NCBI GenBank assembly: GCA_963644855.1
Contig: CAVIQL010000003.1
Location: forward strand, 62,001-126,000
DNA length: 64,000 nucleotides
Direction of reading: 5' to 3'
From: UBA6398 sp963644855
GTDB taxonomy: Bacteria > Bacteroidota > Bacteroidia > Bacteroidales > Bacteroidaceae
Within the stretch, counting starts at the first letter, position 1. The number at the start of each line of letters is the position of its first letter. A program made the position numbers and the translations under genes. The notes under the pieces are model-generated. The model was not told the DNA's origin, searched no databases, and worked only from the letters and a program-made list of their open reading frames with translations. Of the stretch, positions 1 through 6,640 are shown in pieces.

Positions 1-464
1 TGCAGTTCTTCCCCGAACTCATAAAGAAAGGGCATGTATACATTTTGCAGACGCCTCTGTTTAGAGTGAGAAACAAGAAAAAAAATACTGCCGCCGGAAA
101 GAAACGCATTAAGATTGACGACAACGCAGCGGGAGCCGATGTGCTGAAAAAGAAACGCAGCGAAGGACATTCGGAATACGAGACAGTTTATTGCTACACC
201 GACGAAGAACGCCGCGAAGCCATACAACGTTTGCAGCCCAACCCGGAAATCACACGATTCAAAGGACTTGGCGAGATTGATCCCGATGAGTTTAAACATT
301 TCATAGGCCCAGAGATGCGCCTCGACCCCATTACGCTGAACAAGAGCGACAATGTGGGCGAAATGTTAGCTTATTATATGGGCAAGAACACTTCGGAGCG
401 GCAGAATTTCATAATTGAAAATCTTGTTGTCGAAGAAGATCACCCCGAATACCTTGAAAATTAA
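1..464 (+). CDS. parE: Topoisomerase IV subunit B, C-terminal end (partial)
   Basis: The reading frame is already open at base 3 and shows the end of a type II topoisomerase ATPase subunit: FFPELIKKGHVYILQTPLF, then TRFKGLGEIDPDEF of the TOPRIM/C-terminal region, closing with EYLEN. ParE pairs with ParC to decatenate daughter chromosomes. I prefer ParE to GyrB because of the RVRNKKK and MGKNTSERQ stretches and because coaD follows 17 bases later, an order I associate with Bacteroidales. Odd point: about 33 Lys-rich residues separate RVRNKKK from TVYCYTDEER, where I recall the family running almost directly from one to the other. The gene begins before the window, so the domain order upstream is unseen. 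Confidence 0.88.
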   Translation, partial: QFFPELIKKGHVYILQTPLFRVRNKKKNTAAGKKRIKIDDNAAGADVLKKKRSEGHSEYETVYCYTDEERREAIQRLQPNPEITRFKGLGEIDPDEFKHFIGPEMRLDPITLNKSDNVGEMLAYYMGKNTSERQNFIIENLVVEEDHPEYLEN

Positions 465-481
465 TTATTGATTTGACACTG

Positions 482-931
482 ATGGAAAGACTTGCTATAT
501 TTCCCGGAAGTTTCGACCCCTTTACAATCGGACATGAGGCTATGGTGAGACGCGGACTGCAAATATTCGACCATATCTTCATAGGAATCGGCGTAAACAA
601 GGAGAAATCTGTTTTGTCAGAGACTGCGAAACGCGTGGAAACCATAAAAAATTACTACAAAGACGAACCGCGCGTAAGCGTTCACAGCTACGATGACCTT
701 ACAATTGATTTCGCCCACCGCATGAACGCTAAATTTATTTTGCGCGGGCTTCGCTCTGTAAAAGATTTTGAATATGAGCGCGACATGGCCGACATGAATC
801 GCCGCCTTACAGGTGTAGAAACTGTGATACTCTTTACCGAGCCCAAACTTGCCGCAATCAGTTCGAGCGTAGTGAGAGATCTTATTTCCCATGGGCGCGA
901 TGTTTCGGATTTTCTACCCAAAACGAAATAA
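482..931 (+). CDS. coaD: Phosphopantetheine adenylyltransferase
   Basis: CoaD transfers AMP from ATP to 4-phosphopantetheine to give dephospho-CoA, the penultimate cytoplasmic step of coenzyme A synthesis. The 149-residue product has the usual family length. Visible motifs are the nucleotidyltransferase signature FPGSFDPFTIGH (residues 7-18, TIGH at 15-18), RGLR at 88-91 and ISSSVVR at 126-132. I start at ATG 482; a TTG at 473 in the same frame would add three residues but lies only 8 bases after the parE stop. The tight spacing to parE suggests co-transcription. Downstream is a convergent gap filled by a repeat array. Confidence 0.95.
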   Translation: MERLAIFPGSFDPFTIGHEAMVRRGLQIFDHIFIGIGVNKEKSVLSETAKRVETIKNYYKDEPRVSVHSYDDLTIDFAHRMNAKFILRGLRSVKDFEYERDMADMNRRLTGVETVILFTEPKLAAISSSVVRDLISHGRDVSDFLPKTK

Positions 932-980
932 CTGTAACCTCTTTTTTTGAAAGAAACAGGGCGTCAAAAAACGTAGTCCC

Positions 981-1065
981 AATATCATAAAAATAATAAG
1001 CCATATTATTTAAAAAATGTCCGATATTTTTCAAACAATATGGCTTATTATTTTTGCGTTATGCC
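981..1065. repeat. 21-bp phased palindrome array, copy 1
   Basis: Three 13-bp units centred at 1001, 1022 and 1043: AATAAGCCATATT, AATGTCCGATATT, AATATGGCTTATT. Units 1 and 3 are exact reverse complements, so the array is symmetrical about the middle unit. The outer units carry a variant core (AAGCCATAT). Flanks are TATCATAAAAAT on the left and ATTTTTGCGTTAT on the right. It occupies most of the convergent gap between coaD and the DUF2027-Smr gene. Confidence 0.85.
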
Positions 1066-1143
1066 GCATTACCGTAACAACATAATATTATGGCTGTTAC
1101 ATAGCGCACTAAACGCGAGCCAAAAACCCACATCGTTTTTCCT

Positions 1144-2241
1144 CTACCCTATCTTGACAAGCGTAGCTCCGAAACCATATTCCTGAAACGAAGCGTCTTG
1201 AGTTTGACATGCGGGATAATGGCGTTTTAGTTCGCGCAAAACCTCATTGCGAAGCACTCCCTCGCCTTTGCCGTGTATGAAAACAATGCGCATTCCCTTC
1301 TTGCCTTTGTATTTCTCCATTGTGTCGCGCACTTCCTGCAACTGGCGATTTAGAATATCGGCATTCGAAAGGCCTTTTACGGAATCAAACAGCGCATAAT
1401 CGTGCAGATTTACTTCAATCTCGTTCGGATTTTTCACCCTTGCCGCTTCGGTTGCAACATGCTTGGGCTTCTCTTCAACCTTACGCCCCATCAGCGCATC
1501 GCGAATTTGTCCCGCATCGGCAAAAACAGTGCGCACAGGTTCGTCGTCTCTTACCACATCAATCACAAGGGCTGGTTCTTCAAAGAAAAGGCTCGGTTTG
1601 AATGCACCAACCTTATAAAATTTTGTGCCATCGATACGCATTTCCACGCTTATCGCAGGTTTTAGGCTGAAAGTCTTTTCACGTTTATACGATATCATTT
1701 GCAAAGCGATGCGTGATATATCATCGATTTGCGAACGGCTTATTTCCTCCAAAAATTCCTTGGTATTGGGTTCGATTGTTCCCCCATAGCGTGCGCGCCA
1801 AGCCGTGCCCTGCGCCGAAAGCCAAGTGAGCGTAATAAAATAATTGCTGTCGTTTATAAGATAGGCGTCAAAAGTTGTCTCAACCATGTTGTCGGGCGTA
1901 TTAGGTATGAATGCCAGATAAACATTGAGCCTTTCGCCGTCGCGGCGTTCCAATGGTGCAGGGTGGAACTTAGGTTTGTCGGCGTTGCTTTGCCTTGTTG
2001 CTACAACTTCGGGCTGAACCTTTGATTTCTTCTCGGCAATCTCTGCCTTGGCATCGGCTTTTGCTTTTCCCCATGTGCCACCTTCGTAACTCTCTCCGCC
2101 CTCAACAACACATTCATTTATGGGCATGGGAATTTCAAAACCGTCGGCGTCTTCCACAAGCACAGTATATTTGTCCTGGAAACCGGAAACTCTTCCTCCG
2201 CCAACCTCTCTCAAAAATTTTACAGTATCTCCTATTTTCAT
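1144..2241 (-). CDS. DUF2027 / Smr-domain protein
   Basis: A 365-residue cytoplasmic protein of a Bacteroidota-typical architecture: an N-terminal small beta domain (MKIGDTVKFLREVGGG...) followed by a charged linker, a central DUF2027-like beta region, and a C-terminal Smr (small MutS-related) domain. The Smr domain shows VNLHD at 277-281, corresponding to the LDLH motif, and HGKGEG at 323-328 with LR at 330-331, the usual nuclease-associated signature. Smr domains nick or bind nucleic acids; what this family cleaves is not something I can state. It is not full-length MutS2, lacking the ATPase. Its promoter lies back-to-back with that of rpoD. Confidence 0.82.
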   Translation of the reverse strand: MKIGDTVKFLREVGGGRVSGFQDKYTVLVEDADGFEIPMPINECVVEGGESYEGGTWGKAKADAKAEIAEKKSKVQPEVVATRQSNADKPKFHPAPLERRDGERLNVYLAFIPNTPDNMVETTFDAYLINDSNYFITLTWLSAQGTAWRARYGGTIEPNTKEFLEEISRSQIDDISRIALQMISYKREKTFSLKPAISVEMRIDGTKFYKVGAFKPSLFFEEPALVIDVVRDDEPVRTVFADAGQIRDALMGRKVEEKPKHVATEAARVKNPNEIEVNLHDYALFDSVKGLSNADILNRQLQEVRDTMEKYKGKKGMRIVFIHGKGEGVLRNEVLRELKRHYPACQTQDASFQEYGFGATLVKIG

Positions 2242-2263
2242 TGTTTTCTACAATTTTCTGCAA

Positions 2264-2295
2264 CAAAAGTAACCATTTTCCACCTTTGTCGCAAA
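2264..2295 (-). promoter_or_regulatory. Promoter of DUF2027-Smr gene
   Basis: On the minus strand a TACTTTTG -7 box (2264-2271) fits the Bacteroidota consensus TAnnTTTG, with TTTG (2292-2295) 20 bases upstream as the -33 box. The ATG is 22 bases beyond the -7 box. Confidence 0.7.
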
Positions 2296-2342
2296 GAATA
2301 AACAGCATGCGTATAATAAAACGGAGAAAAAGCCGTTAAAAG

Positions 2343-2374
2343 TTTGTGCATGTAGAAGAAAAATCGTATTTTTG
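2343..2374 (+). promoter_or_regulatory. Promoter of rpoD
   Basis: TTTG at 2343-2346 and TATTTTTG at 2367-2374, separated by 20 bases, match the -33/-7 Bacteroidota sigma consensus. The rpoD ATG follows 17 bases after the -7 box, giving a leader of roughly 10 bases. Confidence 0.75.
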
Positions 2375-2391
2375 CGCACTTTTGGAATATT

Positions 2392-3252
2392 ATGAGGCAA
2401 CTAAAAATCAACAAAAGCATCACGAACCGGCAGAACGCCGCGCTTGACAAGTATTTGGTGGAAATCGGCCGCGAGGAACTTATTTCTACCGATGAAGAAG
2501 TGGAACTCGCCCAAAAAATTCACAAGGGAGACAGAAGGGCACTTGACAAGCTTACGCGGGCAAACCTTCGATTTGTAGTGAGTGTTGCAAAGCAGTATCA
2601 AAACCAGGGACTCGCGCTAAACGATCTCATAGACGAGGGAAATCTCGGGCTTATCAAGGCAGCGCAGAAGTTTGATGAAACACGCGGCTTCAAGTTTATT
2701 TCCTACGCCGTTTGGTGGATTCGCCAGAGCATACTGCAAGCAATTTCCGAACAGAGTCGTATTGTGCGCATGCCGTTGAATCAGGTGGGTTTTCAGAGTA
2801 AACTTTCAAAAGCTGTGGTGAACTTTGAGCAGGCCAACGAACGTCGTCCCTCTGTGCAAGAACTTGCTGATATTCTCGACACAGATGAGGCAAAAGTTCG
2901 CGAAGCTATGGGCACCAATGGCAAGAAAGTTTCGGTTGACGCTCCTTTCCAAGACGATGATTCCAATTCTCTTATCGACATTATGACCGATGAGGACGCT
3001 CCTACGACGGATAATAATATGGAGAAGGAATCTTTGTCGAAGGATCTCAATTCTGCGTTGAGCACTCTCAGCGAGCGTGAGCAGCAGGTGCTTAAAATGC
3101 TGTTTGGTATCGGATGCAACGAAATGACTGCCGAAGAAGTGGCAAACAACCTCAGTTTGACGCGCGAGCGTGTGCGCCAGATTAAAGAACGCGCCCTAAG
3201 GCGTTTGCGCGATGACGTGAATATTAATATCCTGACAAAGTATCTGGGATAA
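2392..3252 (+). CDS. rpoD: Primary sigma factor of RNA polymerase (short Bacteroidota type)
   Basis: The 286-residue protein is the compact housekeeping sigma factor of Bacteroidota, lacking the long region 1.1 of proteobacterial sigma-70. Region 1.2 begins near DKYLVEIGREELIS (19-32); region 2 contains the core-binding and -10 recognition helices, with FKFISYAVWWIRQSI at 100-114; region 3 spans roughly 135-200; region 4.2 is a helix-turn-helix at 245-273 (MTAEEVANNLSLTRERVRQI). This lineage's sigma reads TTTG/TAnnTTTG promoters, which fits the boxes seen throughout the window. A clear terminator follows the gene. Length and motifs leave little doubt. Confidence 0.96.
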   Translation: MRQLKINKSITNRQNAALDKYLVEIGREELISTDEEVELAQKIHKGDRRALDKLTRANLRFVVSVAKQYQNQGLALNDLIDEGNLGLIKAAQKFDETRGFKFISYAVWWIRQSILQAISEQSRIVRMPLNQVGFQSKLSKAVVNFEQANERRPSVQELADILDTDEAKVREAMGTNGKKVSVDAPFQDDDSNSLIDIMTDEDAPTTDNNMEKESLSKDLNSALSTLSEREQQVLKMLFGIGCNEMTAEEVANNLSLTRERVRQIKERALRRLRDDVNINILTKYLG

Positions 3253-3289
3253 CGCATCGCTTAGAAAGAAAAAAGAAACAGAAAGAATT

Positions 3290-3319
3290 TCCCTGCCGAA
3301 TGGTTTCGGCGGGGATTTT
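3290..3319 (+). terminator. rpoD intrinsic terminator
   Basis: GC-rich stem (TCCCTGCCGAA pairing with TTCGGCGGGGA, 3290-3314) followed by five T residues, 37 bases after the rpoD stop. Confidence 0.8.
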
Positions 3320-3385
3320 TCGTTTTTTGCGGGCAGCATGAACGGCTTTTCGCAAAGACTTCGGCACATTGCAAAACCGAATCGG

Positions 3386-3474
3386 CATCTCGTAAAAACA
3401 ATGTCAGACCTTTTTTAAAAAAGGTCTGACATTGTTTAAAAAATATCGGATATTGTTTTTGCGATAAGCCTTAT
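3386..3474. repeat. 21-bp phased palindrome array, copy 2
   Basis: Units centred at 3406, 3427 and 3448: AATGTCAGACCTT, AAGGTCTGACATT, AATATCGGATATT. Units 1 and 2 with their linker form a perfect inverted repeat of 36 bases (3399-3434). Flanks TCTCGTAAAAAC and GTTTTTGCGATA. It fills the convergent rpoD/topB gap (3253-3584), which otherwise holds only the rpoD terminator. Confidence 0.88.
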
Positions 3475-3584
3475 AGTTTTTGCGAGGTATTATATGGATA
3501 AAATTTGTCCCTTTACCCACATACAAATACGGGGTTGTTTTATTAAGACAACCAATGGGTTGAACGCAAAAACGGTTTCGATTT

Positions 3585-5603
3585 TTATTTCAAAGGAGCG
3601 CGAAACGAGCAGCCTTCGTTCCATCTCGAGCAACCCAAGGCTGTTTTGCCCCGAATCACTTTTCCTTTTCCGCACAATGGGCACACATCGCCTTCTTTCA
3701 CTTCTGGTTCTTTGGGTTGCGGCATTGCGTTTTTAGAATCATTGGTCTTGCGCGTGGTTGATGCCTTGGTGGTTTTAGCTTTTGCAGGAGTGGCAGTCCA
3801 GGTTACGCGCTTGGTGTTTTGTTCAGCCATTACCGATGTTACAATTCGGCTCACCATTTCTTTCAGTTCTGCTATAAACTGTGGGGCAGAGTATTCTCCC
3901 CGCTCTATTTCGCGCAGTTTTTTCTCCCATTGCCCGGTGAGTTCTGCACTTTTCAACAGATTTTCGTGGATTGTGGCTATGAGTTCTTTTCCGGTGGCTG
4001 TGGGGAATATTGATTTGCGTTGTTTGGCAATATATCTGCGGCGGAAAAGTGTTTCTATTATGGCTGCGCGCGTTGACGGGCGACCTATTCCGTTTTCTTT
4101 CAAGGCATCGCGCAACGAATCGTCTTCCACGTTTTTTCCCGCCGTTTCCATTGCGCGCAACAGTGTGGCTTCGGTAAACGGTTTGGGCGGTTGGGTGAAT
4201 TTCTTTGCCACTCCGGGCTTGTGAGCTCCGCTTTCGCCTTTCACAAAATCGGGCAACACGGCTTCGGGTGCCTCGTTGTTTTTTACTTCTTCGTCGTCAT
4301 CGCGCTTCTGTGCGGGAAATACGTTGCGCCATGCCGGTTGGAGTATTTGTTTGCCCGTTGCCTTAAATTTTACATCGTTGCAATGCCCCAAGACAGTGGT
4401 TGTAGAGAAAACGCAGTCGGGATAAAACGCCGCGATAAAATGACGCGCAACGAGATCATACACCTTTGCTTCATCGGGAACAAGCGAATTGGCTGCCACA
4501 CCCGTTGGAATTATCGCATGATGGTCTGTTACTTTTGAAGAATCAAAGAATTTCTTGTTTTTCTTCAATGGTTTTCCGCGCAAAGGCGTTATGATTTCGG
4601 CGTACTGCGACAAGGAGTTGAGAATACCCTTGCATTTCGGAAATATATCGTCGGAAAGAAATGTAGTATCCACACGCGGATAGGTAGTTACGTGTTTCTC
4701 GTAAAGACTTTGTGCTATTTGCAGCGTTTTTTCCGCCGAGAAAGAGAATTTTTTGTTGCATTCCACTTGCAACGAAGTGAGATCAAACAATCTTGGAGGG
4801 GCTTCTTTTCCTTCCTTCTTTGTTATGCTGTCGACAACGAAGTCTTTGCCGCGAATTTTCTCCAATGCTTCCTGCGCTTTGTGCTCTTCGCTGAAATTTC
4901 CGCTTGTTGCCGTGAACGTAGTATTGCGATAAATTGTGGAAAGAACCCAGTAGGGCTGCGCAACAAAGTTATCTATTTCGTCTTGTCGGTTTACAATCAT
5001 CGCGAGAGTGGGTGTCTGCACTCTGCCAACCGACAACGGCTGCGCTCCACGCTCTTGCGAACCGAATTTAAGCGTGTAAAGTCGTGTGGCATTCATTCCC
5101 AGCAACCAATCACCTATTGCGCGACACAATCCTGCCTCGTAAAGATTTTTGTAAACCGATGAATCTTTTAGCGAGTTGAAACCTTCGCGAATGCTTTCCT
5201 CGGTGAGCGAAGATATCCACAGTCTTTCAACGTTGCAGGTTGCTCCTGACATTTGCAAAACCCATCGTTGTATCAATTCTCCCTCTTGTCCGGCATCGCC
5301 GCAGTTTATTATTTTGTCGGCTTTAAGGAACAGGGATTTTATTATCTTGAATTGTTTTGCCACTCCGCGGTCTTTTTTGAGCCTTATGCCAAATCGCGGT
5401 GGCACCATGGGCAATGCAGCCAAACTCCATCGGTGCCAGGGTTCATAATAGTCCTCGGGATATTTTAGTTCGCAGAGATGTCCAAAAGTCCAGGTAACTT
5501 GGTATCCGTTACCTTCGATATATCCGTCATGACGTTCGGTGGCGCCGAGCACTTGTGCTATATCGCGTGCCACACTTGGTTTTTCGGCTATGCAAACTAT
5601 CAT
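3585..5603 (-). CDS. topB: DNA topoisomerase III (type IA)
   Basis: A 672-residue type IA topoisomerase that passes single strands to resolve intertwined DNA. The TOPRIM domain opens with AEKPSVA (E7) and DAGQEGE at 103-109; SVGRVQTPTL is at 191-200; the catalytic tyrosine is Y308 in HVTTYPRVDTTF; the C-terminus has a four-cysteine zinc-finger-like module (C641, C644, C658, C665). I start at ATG 5603, not at the longer open frame, because MIVCIAEKPSVARD is the canonical N-terminus. The start overlaps the stop of the upstream ABC ATPase gene as ATGA, so translation is probably coupled. That pairing with a transport gene is odd in function and is probably positional. Confidence 0.95.
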   Translation of the reverse strand: MIVCIAEKPSVARDIAQVLGATERHDGYIEGNGYQVTWTFGHLCELKYPEDYYEPWHRWSLAALPMVPPRFGIRLKKDRGVAKQFKIIKSLFLKADKIINCGDAGQEGELIQRWVLQMSGATCNVERLWISSLTEESIREGFNSLKDSSVYKNLYEAGLCRAIGDWLLGMNATRLYTLKFGSQERGAQPLSVGRVQTPTLAMIVNRQDEIDNFVAQPYWVLSTIYRNTTFTATSGNFSEEHKAQEALEKIRGKDFVVDSITKKEGKEAPPRLFDLTSLQVECNKKFSFSAEKTLQIAQSLYEKHVTTYPRVDTTFLSDDIFPKCKGILNSLSQYAEIITPLRGKPLKKNKKFFDSSKVTDHHAIIPTGVAANSLVPDEAKVYDLVARHFIAAFYPDCVFSTTTVLGHCNDVKFKATGKQILQPAWRNVFPAQKRDDDEEVKNNEAPEAVLPDFVKGESGAHKPGVAKKFTQPPKPFTEATLLRAMETAGKNVEDDSLRDALKENGIGRPSTRAAIIETLFRRRYIAKQRKSIFPTATGKELIATIHENLLKSAELTGQWEKKLREIERGEYSAPQFIAELKEMVSRIVTSVMAEQNTKRVTWTATPAKAKTTKASTTRKTNDSKNAMPQPKEPEVKEGDVCPLCGKGKVIRGKTALGCSRWNEGCSFRAPLK

Positions 5604-6397
5604 ATTTTGTTTTCGGAAACGATTGTGTATGTCAGGGTGTCGCGATTGAACATCACGTCTTCGGTTTTGAAAAAGATGTCGAGCGTTCCGGTGTGTGCGA
5701 GTTGCTTTGGTGTGCCGCATACAGGCTTTGCGCCTCGATTCAAAACCCACAAGATGTCGGCGGTATGGAATGCCGTACCCAAATCGTGGGTTGCCACCAC
5801 CACAGTCTTGTTTTCGGATTTTGCAAGATGACGCAACAGGCGAAACGTTTCGGTTTTGCTGGGGAAATCAAGAAATGCCGTAGGTTCGTCGAGCAATATC
5901 ACGGGAGTTTGCTGGGCTATACATTTGGCTATCATTGCTTTTTGCCGTTCGCCGTCCGACAGTGTTGAAATCTTTCGGCTTCGCATTTCTGCCATACCGG
6001 TTTTCTGCATTGCGCTGTCCACAATGCTTTGGTCGTGAAGGGAGAGTGTTCCCATGAAATTGGTGTATGGAATTCGCCCAAGCGCAACGAGTTCCTCCAC
6101 TGTCATTTGTGTGTTGAACGCTTGCCGTTCTGTGAGCACCACTCCTATATATTGTGCGAGTTCGCGGCGTGAATAGAGCGAAATATCTCTGTTGTTGAGC
6201 ATCACACGTCCCGTGGCGGCAGGCTGAAATCCGGCAATGGTGCGCAGCAGAGTGGATTTCCCGGCACCATTTACGCCCAAAACGCATACAAAGTCGCCCG
6301 CCGACAAAACGGTAGAGAACTTTTCGGTAACTCTCTCGCTATTGTTTTGCAGGTAAGCGGTTGATATATTTTCGAGCCTTATGGTGCTTTCATTCAT
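5600..6397 (-). CDS. ABC transporter ATPase, FecE/BtuD type
   Basis: A 265-residue ATPase of the siderophore/cobalamin importer class. Walker A GVNGAGKST is at 41-49, signature LSDGE at 146-150, Walker B VILLDEP at 166-172 and the switch histidine at 204 in ATHD. It would energise a FecCD-type permease; the only such permease in the window is at 32126-33166, about 26 kb away, with its binding protein. The TonB-dependent receptor just upstream on the same strand is the likely outer-membrane partner. I chose ATG 6397 because the family motif begins soon after and a -7 box lies 5 bases upstream. Substrate, cobalamin or ferric chelate, cannot be settled from sequence. Confidence 0.88.
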   Translation of the reverse strand: MNESTIRLENISTAYLQNNSERVTEKFSTVLSAGDFVCVLGVNGAGKSTLLRTIAGFQPAATGRVMLNNRDISLYSRRELAQYIGVVLTERQAFNTQMTVEELVALGRIPYTNFMGTLSLHDQSIVDSAMQKTGMAEMRSRKISTLSDGERQKAMIAKCIAQQTPVILLDEPTAFLDFPSKTETFRLLRHLAKSENKTVVVATHDLGTAFHTADILWVLNRGAKPVCGTPKQLAHTGTLDIFFKTEDVMFNRDTLTYTIVSENKI

Positions 6398-6402
6398 GTG
6401 TG

Positions 6403-6410
6403 CAAAGATA
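6403..6410 (-). promoter_or_regulatory. -7 box of ABC ATPase/topB unit
   Basis: TATCTTTG on the minus strand ends 5 bases before the chosen ATG, which implies a leaderless or very short-leader transcript. No good TTTG box at the expected distance. Confidence 0.45.
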
Positions 6411-6549
6411 CGAAGTTTGTCAAACATTTGCCGCCCAGCGCGGGACATCTGCCGAAAGACAAGGGACATAAATTCCCTTCGCATGCGATTTAACACAAAA
6501 CACAACCAATTGTTTTTCAATACTATCACTTGTGGCAAAAAAAAGGTCT

Positions 6550-6632
6550 GATATCGTTTTTCTAATATCCGACCTTTTTTAAATAATATCCGACCTTTTT
6601 TAAAAAAGGTCGGATATTATTTTTACGATATA
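6550..6632. repeat. 21-bp phased palindrome array, copy 3
   Basis: Units AATATCCGACCTT, AATATCCGACCTT, AAGGTCGGATATT with 8-base linkers. Units 2 and 3 form a perfect inverted repeat. Flanks TATCGTTTTTCT and ATTTTTACGATA. It lies between the TonB-receptor stop and the ABC ATPase start, both on the minus strand. Confidence 0.88.
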
Positions 6633-6640
6633 CTATATGC

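Noticed and set aside
3386..3474. CRISPR-like appearance of short repeats with regular spacing
   Set aside because: Only three or four units, spacing 21 bp with constant linkers and no variable spacers, units are variable palindromes, and no cas genes are near.
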